Source: an uncultured Oscillospiraceae bacterium (GTDB lineage Bacteria; Bacillota; Clostridia; Oscillospirales; Oscillospiraceae). From it: a DNA stretch of 64,000 bases. The notes below the pieces were generated by a model that made no database searches, was not told the origin of the DNA, and saw only the letters and a program-made list of their open reading frames with translations. Position 1 is the first letter of the stretch, and the number at the start of each line of letters is the position of its first letter. Below, piece by piece: positions 58,042 to 64,000 of the stretch. Location: the NCBI GenBank assembly GCA_947581795.1, contig CANPVS010000003.1, positions 51,994 to 115,993 on the forward strand. The letters are read 5' to 3'. The position numbers were made by a program, and so were the translations under genes.

Positions 58042-58284
58042 TTATTTTATCTCCTGCTCCAAACCTTCAAAGAGCGGGGATGCAAAAAACTCAGAAATGC
58101 CGATGTCCAAGCCGTCGCACAGCTTCTTCACCGTGGCCACCGTCGCGCTGTTGTTGCGAAGGCTGACAATGTTGTTCACTGTGGACTGGGTGACGCCGCT
58201 GAGCGTGCACAGCCGGTTGACCGAGATATTCCGCTCCCGGCACAGTTCCAAAATTCGTTCTGCCACAGCTTCTCCCACATTCAT
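58042..58284 (-). CDS. Small XRE-family DNA-binding protein
   Basis: 80 residues with a full HTH (ILELCRERNISVNRLCTLSG, STVNNIVSLRNNSATVATVK), ending in the common CDGLDIGISEFF. Divergent from the two small genes at 58389, so it could repress them through the 104-bp gap, which contains AACCCTTTTGGGTT, a palindrome followed by a second AACCCAAAAGGGTT (58337-58369), a likely operator. Confidence 0.85.
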   Translation of the reverse strand: MNVGEAVAERILELCRERNISVNRLCTLSGVTQSTVNNIVSLRNNSATVATVKKLCDGLDIGISEFFASPLFEGLEQEIK

Positions 58285-58336
58285 TATGCCACCTCATTTC
58301 ACTTACGAGGATAGCCAATTTCTGTTGACAAGGCTA

Positions 58337-58369
58337 ACCCTTTTGGGTTAAAATAACCCAAAAGGGTTA
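58337..58369. promoter_or_regulatory. Paired palindromes, likely operator
   Basis: AACCCTTTTGGGTT (58337-58350) and AACCCAAAAGGGTT (58356-58369) lie in tandem between the divergent XRE gene and the small gene at 58389. The two are related palindromes of AACCC/GGGTT. Confidence 0.7.
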
Positions 58370-58388
58370 ATGCGTGGGAGGCGAGAAA

Positions 58389-58568
58389 ATGACGAACTAC
58401 AAGCGGGCCTATCACATCCTTTGCGCGGCGGCGTCGCATGCGCTGGATGTACTGCCGGACGTGCCGGAAAACGCCGCCGGTCGGACGGTCATTCAGGAGG
58501 CGCTTTTGGAGGCGGAGGATGTGTGTATCGAGAGTATGGACGAAGATGAAAGGGGTGCCGAAAAATGA
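58389..58568 (+). CDS. Small helical protein, paralog of the gene at 11454
   Basis: 59 residues (MTNYKRAYHILCAAASHALD ... ALLEAEDVCIESMDEDERG). Matches the chromosomal 56-residue protein at 11454-11624 in MTxYxxxYHIxCAA and ALLEAEx. GGGAGGCGAG precedes the start. Its stop overlaps the next start (ATGA). Function unknown. Confidence 0.75.
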   Translation: MTNYKRAYHILCAAASHALDVLPDVPENAAGRTVIQEALLEAEDVCIESMDEDERGAEK

Positions 58569-58810
58569 AAAAGCTGATCTCCTGTGAGTTTAACATGGAC
58601 ACGGGGTGTGTAGAGCTGCGATACGCAGACGGCGGCATGATCGCTATCAACTGCACCGCCGTGGAACGCGAGACTGCAGACAATTTGTTTCAGCGGTCTG
58701 AGCTAGATTATCTCATCTACAACGACCCGCTCAGCTACGCTGAGCTTATCCTGAATGGCGACCCAGCCCGGTATCTGAAAGCGGTCACGCGGTACGAACC
58801 GCTGAACTAA
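58565..58810 (+). CDS. DUF6061-like small protein
   Basis: 81 residues. MKKLISCEFNMDTGCVELRY, ADGGMIAINCTAVE, and SELDYLIYNDPLSYAELILN form a compact beta-alpha pattern typical of a conserved Clostridial hypothetical family (DUF6061 as I recall it). Translationally coupled to the 59-residue protein. Role unknown; both lie inside the mobile element. Confidence 0.7.
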   Translation: MKKLISCEFNMDTGCVELRYADGGMIAINCTAVERETADNLFQRSELDYLIYNDPLSYAELILNGDPARYLKAVTRYEPLN

Positions 58811-58830
58811 CGATCCAAAATTTCACACTT

Positions 58831-58866
58831 GCAGAGGCAGGATTTTTCCTGCCTCTGCTGCTTTTT
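58831..58866 (+). terminator. Terminator of the small-gene pair
   Basis: GCAGAGGCAGGA-tttt-TCCTGCCTCTGC, a 12-bp perfect stem, followed by TGCTTTTT. Confidence 0.88.
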
Positions 58867-58869
58867 GCG

Positions 58870-59380
58870 CGGAGCGTTTTAGGGATAAATGCTTGCACCC
58901 CCCTGTCTTTGACACCTCAATTTGGTCGGCCAAAAACTTTTCGTGTGAGCGGAATTTTTCTTAGGGAAATCTGCATTTCCGGGTTGTCCGCATGTTTGTT
59001 TTATGAGCTGCGAAAGCATCTTCAAAAAATTTTTTGAAAAGTTTTCGTTCAAAACGGCATTTCAGTTCCAATGGATAGTAGAGAAACATCTATCGTCAGC
59101 GTTTGCAAGTCTCGTCAAATCGTGTCAGTTTTTCTTGTTCCCCTGACGGATTTCGACAAATTCCGCAGACGAAGGGCAATAGAATGATTTTGCACGATGG
59201 ATCGCCGCTGTGGAGCACCACTTGTCAGAGCAAGATTCTACCATGGGCCCAAAATTCGCTTTTCGCTCATTTTTGCCCCACGGAATCTTGTTGGGGAGTG
59301 CCTTCCCCAAACCCAGCCAAATCTGCCTGCCGGCTTGTTTGCTCATTCTGCAAATTCGCTTGTTCCCAAAGGAGAACATT
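58870..59380 (+). other. Noncoding leader of the mobilization genes with putative oriT
   Basis: 510 bp with no convincing gene, AT-rich with several short inverted repeats. At 59231-59238 and 59283-59290 CAAGATTC and GAATCTTG form an 8-bp perfect inverted repeat around GGGCCC and AAATTCGC elements, 97 bp upstream of mobC. This position and pattern suit an oriT acted on by the MobC-relaxase pair. The nick site cannot be placed from sequence alone. Confidence 0.45.
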
Positions 59381-59386
59381 TTGTCC

Positions 59387-59785
59387 ATGCCGAAAACATA
59401 CAACACGCCCCATCGGAACGTGACCGTGAAAACGCGGCTGACCAAAGAGGAATATGCCGCCTTTGAAGAAGTCGCAGATCTGTGCGGTGTCAGCAAAGCG
59501 GCATTTATCCGCAAGGCCATCACCGGCGCGCTGCTCAAGCCAACTATCGTGATCACATCGGTGAATGATGAACTACTCAAAAAGCTGGATGATCTCATTG
59601 CGCAGTACGGAAAAATCGGCGGCAATCTCAATCAGATTGCGCGGCACCTGAACGAATACGGGACACCCTATGCCGACCTGGAAAAAGAGGTCCGGGACGC
59701 AGCCGTTGACCTTGCTATGTTGAAGTATGAAATCTTGGAAAAGGTGGCGGCGGCAGTTGGCAACATTCAAACACATAAGCTCTAA
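59387..59785 (+). CDS. mobC: Mobilization relaxosome protein MobC
   Basis: 132 residues from the ATG at 59387; a TTG at 59381 sits better after AAAGGAG and may be the true start. Ribbon-helix-helix N-terminus (VKTRLTKEEYAAFEEVADLC, SKAAFIRKAI) and the MobC signature IGGNLNQIARHLNEYG. It binds oriT and helps the relaxase nick. Overlaps the relaxase gene by about 30 bp. Confidence 0.9.
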   Translation: MPKTYNTPHRNVTVKTRLTKEEYAAFEEVADLCGVSKAAFIRKAITGALLKPTIVITSVNDELLKKLDDLIAQYGKIGGNLNQIARHLNEYGTPYADLEKEVRDAAVDLAMLKYEILEKVAAAVGNIQTHKL

Positions 59786-61295
59786 AAACGCCCGGTACGG
59801 CGACGCGGAGAAGTATCTGCTTTTCGAGCACGACGAGTTCACCATGAAGCCCATCCTGGATAAAAATGGGCGGCTCATTCCCAGAGAGGATTACCGCATT
59901 GCTGCGCTCAACTGCGAAGGCCAGGATTTTGCTGTCGCCTGCATGAGAGCAAATCTGCAATACGGCAAAAACCAGAGCCGGGACGACGTGAAAAGCCATC
60001 ACTACATCATCAGCTTTGACCCACGGGACCGTGCAGATAACGGCCTGACCGTAGACCGGGCGCAGGAGCTTGGAGAGCAGTTTTGCCGTGACCATTTCCC
60101 CGGCCACCAGGCGTTAGTCTGTACCCACCCGGACGGGCACAATCACACCGGCAACATCCATGTACATATCGTCATCAACAGCCTGCGTATTGAGGATGTC
60201 CCCATGCTGCCGTATATGGACCGCCCCGCTGACGTAAAAGCCGGGATGAAACACCGCTGCACCGACGCGGCGATGGATTACTTCAAGGCCGAGGTCATGG
60301 AGATGTGCCACCGGGAAGGTCTATACCAGACCGACTTGCTCAATGGCAGCGAGGATCGGATCAATGACCGGGAGTATTGGGCACAGAAAAAGGGACAGGC
60401 CAAACTAAATAAGTCTGGCAACCCTACCAAGTTTGAAACAGACAAGGAGAAACTGCGAAAAATCATCCGTAAGGCGTTGGAGACTGCCACTTCTTTTGAG
60501 GAATTTGCCGGGCTACTTCTGCGTGAGGGCGTGACAGTCAAGGAGAGCCGGGGGCGTCTGTCTTACCTCACGCCAGACAGGACGAAACCTATCACGGCCC
60601 GCAAGCTGGGCGACGCCTATGACCTCACGGCGGTGAACGCGGCGTTGGCAAAAAACGCGCTGAAGCAGCCTGTGCGCCACAGCGTTCTGGACAAGCTCCG
60701 GGAGGCTGGGACCGTCCAGAATCTTGTGGACATAGATGCCAAACGCGCCGAGGGAAAGGGCATCGGCTATGAAAAATGGGCGCAGGGATTTAATCTCCAG
60801 CAGATGGCCAACACCCTGAACACATACATCGAGTACGGCTTTGCCTCCATGGACGAGTTGAACGAGTTGTTGTCTGCTGCCCGGAGCGAGCTGCAAGAGG
60901 GCCGGGAAAAACTCAAATCCATAGAGACCGTCCTAGCGGGGAAAAAAGAGTTGTTGAAGCAGCTTCTGACATATTGGGAGACAAAGAATGTCCGGCAAGA
61001 ATACAAGGCGCTGAAAAGCGACAAGGCCAGGGCCGAATACGCCCAGGCGCATGAACGGGAGTTCAAGCTGTCCAACGCCGCCGCCAATTATTTCAAGGAT
61101 CACGGTATCACCAAATTGCCCAGCACCAAGGCCCTGCAAGCGGAGATCCAGCAGCTTACATCGGAGAAGAACGCCCGGTACAAAGACTACCGAGAGAAGC
61201 GGGACCGGGTAAAGGAGCTGGAAACGGTGAAGAATAATCTGGAGACCGTGCTGGGCCACAAGAAAGAGAAGCGCCATGAGCTTATTCCATCTTGA
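59757..61295 (+). CDS. Relaxase (MobA/VirD2-type mobilization nuclease)
   Basis: 512 residues from a TTG at 59757, chosen because the product then starts MATFKHISSKNARYGDAEKY as related relaxases do, and AAGGTGGCGG is upstream; an ATG at 59727 in frame is an alternative. The relaxase domain has HHYIISFDPRD, EQFCRDHFPGHQALVCTHPD, and IHVHIVINS with the HxH metal site. The C-terminal half is helical and coiled-coil, rich in Lys/Glu. It nicks oriT and pilots DNA in conjugation with help of a self-transmissible element's machinery, which is not in the window. Confidence 0.9.
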   Translation: MATFKHISSKNARYGDAEKYLLFEHDEFTMKPILDKNGRLIPREDYRIAALNCEGQDFAVACMRANLQYGKNQSRDDVKSHHYIISFDPRDRADNGLTVDRAQELGEQFCRDHFPGHQALVCTHPDGHNHTGNIHVHIVINSLRIEDVPMLPYMDRPADVKAGMKHRCTDAAMDYFKAEVMEMCHREGLYQTDLLNGSEDRINDREYWAQKKGQAKLNKSGNPTKFETDKEKLRKIIRKALETATSFEEFAGLLLREGVTVKESRGRLSYLTPDRTKPITARKLGDAYDLTAVNAALAKNALKQPVRHSVLDKLREAGTVQNLVDIDAKRAEGKGIGYEKWAQGFNLQQMANTLNTYIEYGFASMDELNELLSAARSELQEGREKLKSIETVLAGKKELLKQLLTYWETKNVRQEYKALKSDKARAEYAQAHEREFKLSNAAANYFKDHGITKLPSTKALQAEIQQLTSEKNARYKDYREKRDRVKELETVKNNLETVLGHKKEKRHELIPS

Positions 61296-61713
61296 ACTGC
61301 TCCCAACCGTGGAGCGGAAGCCGGCCGGGTCTCTCCCGCGCATGAACGGCAGACAGCGCCAGCGGGCGGTCTCGCTCATTCGCAAGCTGTGCAGCGCCTG
61401 CGACAATGGAAACTGTCTTTACCTGGATGACGGCGAGGAAGTCCCGTGCCCGCAGATGCTCTCTTATTCTGTCTGCTGCAAATTCTTTCGCTGGGTGCTG
61501 CTGAGGGACAAGGCCGGACAAGAATTAGAAACGGAACTGTTCGGCAAGGACGTCATGAAGCGGTGCGCGATCTGCGGCAAAGCGTTCCTCCCTGGCTCCA
61601 ACCGGGCGAAATACTGCGACGACTGCAAGGCCATAGCCCAGCGGCGGCAGAAGGCGGAGTACGCCAAACGACGCAGGGAGAATAGTAGAAAAATAGACCA
61701 GAAAAGTCCCTGA
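61276..61713 (+). CDS. Cysteine-rich VLP-domain protein
   Basis: 145 residues. Cys-rich module KLCSACDNGNCLYLDDGEEV, with PCPQML and SVCCKFFRWVLL, then CAICGKAFLPGSNRAKYCDD (a second zinc-ribbon) and a basic Lys/Arg tail ending in RRENSRKID. Known as Cys_rich_VLP, it regularly follows the relaxase gene on Clostridial mobilizable elements. Overlaps the relaxase by 20 bp. Function unknown. Confidence 0.8.
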   Translation: MSLFHLELLPTVERKPAGSLPRMNGRQRQRAVSLIRKLCSACDNGNCLYLDDGEEVPCPQMLSYSVCCKFFRWVLLRDKAGQELETELFGKDVMKRCAICGKAFLPGSNRAKYCDDCKAIAQRRQKAEYAKRRRENSRKIDQKSP

Positions 61714-61867
61714 ATCTGCAAGGCTTTCCGGGTACAAAACCCGGTGGGGTGGTATCCTTACACCCCTGCCCACAGATCCAGGCTTTATACCATGACAGAA
61801 AGGAGTGAGTAGGCCATGACACCGTTCATTCGTCACTACTAGCATAGCGCCACATAGGAGGTAAGAA

Positions 61868-62050
61868 TTGGGTCGTAAGAAGAAACTCGTAAACGACACC
61901 AACATCCCGCAACATGAGATCGAAAAGCTCGCCCGGTGCTTCCTGCCAGACATCCTCGCATTTTATGAGAGTGAGGAGGGGCAGCGGGAGTTCGCGGCGT
62001 GGAAAGCCCAGCGGGAAAAGGAAAGACTCCTCCAAGACACCAAAGCGTAA
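61868..62050 (+). CDS. Small hydrophilic element protein (60 aa)
   Basis: 60 residues from a TTG at 61868, directly after TAGGAGGTAAGAA. Sequence (MGRKKKLVNDTNIPQHEIEK, LARCFLPDILAFYESEEGQR) is highly charged and helical. A degenerate copy of the gene with its upstream region lies at 63773-63923. No family known. It is the last gene of the mobilization run and may be involved in element biology. Confidence 0.65.
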   Translation: MGRKKKLVNDTNIPQHEIEKLARCFLPDILAFYESEEGQREFAAWKAQREKERLLQDTKA

Positions 62051-62107
62051 AACGCCAGCGGCGGCAGTCATTTGACTGCCGCCGCGATCAACTGGAGATT
62101 CAACTGC

Positions 62108-62512
62108 CTAAGCTGTGATCCAAATAGTGAGCGCACAAATAATTGCTAGCGGAAGATAAAAACCTAATTCAGTCTTAGACAGAGCACACTTCCAATAACG
62201 GTTATATTTCGTATGAAACTCTTCGGGTGTCGTATCCATGTTATAGTCAATGCTGTCATCTGGTAATATGCGAACTTTATCATAAAGCGCCCGGTATAGT
62301 CGTTCCTGCATAAGATAATATGAATCAAGCCCCCAAAACACGACAATTGGAATATATGCAATTAGAAAATATGTTTTATCTGCATCCTTTGCGGCCAGCG
62401 CAAAAACCCCTGCGACTAGAGTAACTGCCCACCCTTTAAGCGAGAATGAGTTTTGAGACATTCTTTGTATTGTCGATTGGATAAATTCTAAATGGGTATT
62501 CTTTGAATTCAT
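62108..62512 (-). CDS. Small membrane protein of a TIR/Nmad2 operon, likely effector
   Basis: 134 residues. Hydrophobic segments at 28-45 (WAVTLVAGVFALAA), 48-66 (YFLIAYIPIVVFWGL) and 114-133 (FYLPLAIICALTIWI), with a charged intervening part (MQERLYRALYDKVRI). The N-terminal EFIQSTIQRMSQNSFSLKGW is a family hallmark I have seen in uncharacterised proteins beside TIR genes. Proteins of this build resemble SLATT-like membrane effectors that permeabilise membranes on sensing a signal nucleotide. AT-rich DNA, last gene of the operon, 54 bp after the Nmad2 gene. Function inferred. Confidence 0.7.
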   Translation of the reverse strand: MNSKNTHLEFIQSTIQRMSQNSFSLKGWAVTLVAGVFALAAKDADKTYFLIAYIPIVVFWGLDSYYLMQERLYRALYDKVRILPDDSIDYNMDTTPEEFHTKYNRYWKCALSKTELGFYLPLAIICALTIWITA

Positions 62513-62566
62513 CGTTTTCTAATCCTCTCTATCCTGTTTTCTCATACTGAATATACACGAGGTAAT

Positions 62567-63175
62567 TCAACCTCTATACAAATCAAACCTACCGGTTTTC
62601 CTACTGAGAGGAAGCCCATGAATTCCCGCATAGTAATGCTCCCGCATATAACCGATAAAACTCTCAATTAGATTACTGTCTTTTGTGACCCCATGGTTAC
62701 GGCGACGCCAGACTAGCGATTGGTATTCCGGTGGGAGCATGATTGCATCTCCACCAAAATAGTAAAACTCATCAGCAATTAACACACGGTCTGTTTGTGT
62801 GTCTCGCGTTAGGTTTATTAGATTCATTCCATCAATTTTGCTATGATGTGAAGGTTCTTGAACCCATTCACCATTCACATGGTGATAGATATTATCCCCG
62901 TATTTATGAGTTGTGCTCTTGTTAAAGACTGGGCGTTTGATTCTAAACCTCTCGTCATTCCAATACTCGTCAAAGGTCAGAGTTTCCCCTACCCGCATTA
63001 GATAAACAAGTCGTCCACCTGTGTAATTGGTTTTTGACCCAAAAGCTGCGATCCAATCCCCAACCTGTGCGACCCGTCTAATGATTGGCTTACATGTAGC
63101 AAGCGTGCAGTATCTATGATATGGATTTGGCGCAAAGCCGTAATCTCTTGGAATCACATAAGAGTATAGTTTCAT
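62567..63175 (-). CDS. Nmad2-type nucleotide-modification-associated protein
   Basis: 202 residues. MKLYSYVIPRDYGFAPNPYH, then TLATCKPIIRRVAQVGDWIA and TNYTGGRLVYLMRVGE are the Nmad2 signature (Iyer, Zhang, Burroughs and Aravind described Nmad domains as linked to modified nucleotides). The C-terminal part has HEWVQEPSHHSK-like basic segments, and a RNHGVTKDSNLIESFIGYMRE end. It sits between the TIR and the membrane gene, 14 bp after the TIR stop with GAGGTAAGG before its start. It may bind or alter a nucleotide messenger or nucleobase. Confidence 0.8.
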   Translation of the reverse strand: MKLYSYVIPRDYGFAPNPYHRYCTLATCKPIIRRVAQVGDWIAAFGSKTNYTGGRLVYLMRVGETLTFDEYWNDERFRIKRPVFNKSTTHKYGDNIYHHVNGEWVQEPSHHSKIDGMNLINLTRDTQTDRVLIADEFYYFGGDAIMLPPEYQSLVWRRRNHGVTKDSNLIESFIGYMREHYYAGIHGLPLSRKTGRFDLYRG

Positions 63176-63189
63176 AGAACAGCCTTACC

Positions 63190-63681
63190 TCAGCACTGAT
63201 ATCGGGGAAAGTCTGCGTCTTGGTTTTCTCTGGGAGTCCCATCAGCATTCTCCCAATCCAAGTCTTCCCCTTCCAAAGCTCTGCGGATTCTTTCTCCATT
63301 CCAACCGACTAAATTGTCACCATACTCAAGCAACGCAGGGGGAACGTCCTCGTCCTTGGCTCCTTGCAGATAGACGCCTATGATTTGCTTCCCCATTTTT
63401 GCGGCCGCTTCTATCTCCCAATTCACATAGTCACTTTTCGCGGTATCTTTTCCAATCAGCACAAACACTGTGCTTGCCCACCTGATTTGTGGGGTAATTA
63501 GCTCATATTTGATATAGTTTTCATTCTTTGCATCATTTTTCAATTTTGCCTCATAGATAGAACTGTCTCTGGTTTCTACCCCGTGCCTACCAATCAAATC
63601 ACGAAATCTTTCAATCTTATCTGCATCAAGGTGATGATGCGACACAAAAATATTCTTTGTAATTTCACTCAAGCTAGCCAT
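63190..63681 (-). CDS. TIR-like protein (ThsB type)
   Basis: 163 residues. IFVSHHHLDADKIERFRDLI, LKNDAKNENYIKYELITPQI, FVLIGKDTAKSDYVNWEIEA and KQIIGVYLQGAKDEDVPPAL are the conserved blocks of the ThsB/DUF1863 TIR group. ThsB proteins make a cyclic ADP-ribose-type signal when phage proteins are detected. The NWEIE block carries the Glu needed for NAD cleavage. No ThsA effector adjoins; the small membrane protein may replace it. First gene of the operon, under a strong promoter. Confidence 0.85.
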   Translation of the reverse strand: MASLSEITKNIFVSHHHLDADKIERFRDLIGRHGVETRDSSIYEAKLKNDAKNENYIKYELITPQIRWASTVFVLIGKDTAKSDYVNWEIEAAAKMGKQIIGVYLQGAKDEDVPPALLEYGDNLVGWNGERIRRALEGEDLDWENADGTPRENQDADFPRYQC

Positions 63682-63727
63682 CTCCCTTCCGTTGTGCTGT
63701 TAGCACTAGATGCAACTGATTGCTAAC

Positions 63728-63756
63728 ATTATGCGCCTGTTCATTAAAATTGTCAA
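63728..63756 (-). promoter_or_regulatory. Sigma-A promoter of the TIR operon
   Basis: Minus strand TTGACA (63756-63751), 17 bp, CATAAT (63733-63728), about 47 bp before the start. Between it and the gene is TTAGCA ... TGCTAA (63727-63701), a possible operator. Confidence 0.85.
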
Positions 63757-63772
63757 GATATAGCGTCAATGA

Positions 63773-63923
63773 TCATAGCAAGCACCACATAGAGGATAAG
63801 AGTTGTGCCATAGAAGAAACTCGTAAACGACACCACATCCCGTAGTATGAGATCGAAAAGCTCGCCCGGTGCTTCCTGCCGGACATCCTCGCGTTTTACG
63901 AGAGCGAAGAGGGCCAGCGGGAG
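63773..63923 (+). pseudogene. Frameshifted copy of the 60-aa element gene
   Basis: About 150 bp aligned with 61850-61990: long shared blocks such as AAGAAACTCGTAAACGACAC and GAGATCGAAAAGCTCGCCCG. A deleted A (ACACCACATCC against ACACCAACATCC) shifts the frame, and the copy stops matching abruptly after GCGGGAG at 63923. Thus the TIR operon lies between an intact and a broken copy in direct orientation. Confidence 0.78.
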
Positions 63924-64000
63924 GGTAGTGTAGAATAAAGTGCGCAAAATTGAATAAGCGCAAAAAGAGACATAGTTTGCAGTCTCTGGTAGAATGAAGT
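63924..64000. other. Unassigned sequence beginning where the repeat copy breaks; possible IS end
   Basis: GGTAGTGTAGAATAAAGTGC begins exactly at the break and has a look of an insertion-sequence terminus, and AGAGACATAG ... CTATG-like repeats follow to the edge. No transposase is visible in the remaining 77 bp, so the identity is open. Confidence 0.3.

Noticed and set aside
62743..62925. 60-codon plus-strand frame opposite the Nmad2 gene
   Set aside because: No ribosome site or family; antisense to a clear domain protein.

Overview
The window looks like a chromosomal segment of a high-GC, spore-forming gut Firmicute of the Oscillospiraceae type (Flavonifractor / Oscillibacter / Intestinimonas-like). 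This is inferred from the GC-rich codon use, a clear spo0A, 4-hydroxybutyryl-CoA dehydratase (butyrate metabolism), ABC sugar permeases of the LplB/YtcP kind and an N-terminal rimO-recX-recA-prmC order. No rRNA or CRISPR array is present; two tRNA genes (Thr, Tyr) are.

Layout. 0-8.2 kb: a minus-strand run of housekeeping genes (lipoprotein, response regulator, histidine kinase, DUF1385 protein, prmC, recA, recX, rimO), with copies of a ~105-118 bp palindromic intergenic repeat in five of the gaps. 8.4-13.3 kb: ilvE, galE, a CarD-type regulator, small genes and a glutamate-dehydrogenase-like gene that lacks its catalytic lysines. 13.4-15.5 kb: tRNA-Thr and tRNA-Tyr followed by a duplicated tRNA-Tyr 3' end, a lone Ada-type zinc domain and an XRE regulator. 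15.6-29.2 kb: a glycan locus with GH20 hexosaminidase, an ABC importer (two permeases and a binding protein), GH38 alpha-mannosidase, GH2 beta-mannosidase, a D-lyxose/D-mannose isomerase, an AraC-type regulator and a YesL-type membrane protein. Together these could dismantle the Man-GlcNAc core of host N-glycans and feed mannose into fructose metabolism.

29.4-30.5 kb holds a four-gene operon of small Cys-rich peptides with a shared N-terminal leader ending in Gly-Gly, a strong promoter, tight gene coupling and a decayed fifth tail. They resemble double-glycine secreted or RiPP-type precursors, but no maturation enzyme lies beside them. 30.6-38.5 kb: spo0A, a truncated MocR-like gene, a TtcA-like PP-loop protein, an operon of carrier protein + hexapeptide acyltransferase + 4-hydroxybutyryl-CoA dehydratase, a lipoprotein and mutY.

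38.9-47.6 kb is a dense minus-strand island of signalling and modification genes: Sel1-repeat protein, ADP-ribosylglycohydrolase, a protein built from two copies of an unknown domain, a membrane Ser/Thr kinase with leucine-rich repeats, an HTH regulator, a VWA protein, a macrodomain-HTH protein and a Fic protein. The HTH regulator and the macrodomain protein share the same C-terminal module, which ties the parts together.

From about 48.4 kb to the end the window is a mosaic integrative/mobilizable element: large serine recombinase, XRE repressors, a DUF3800 protein, a type I toxin-like 27-residue membrane peptide, a two-methylase + GIY-YIG/helicase restriction cassette with an embedded AT-rich HEPN gene, then MobC, relaxase and a Cys-rich VLP protein. 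Last comes an AT-rich defence-like operon (ThsB-type TIR, Nmad2 domain protein, small membrane protein) between two copies of a small element gene, the second of which is frameshifted.
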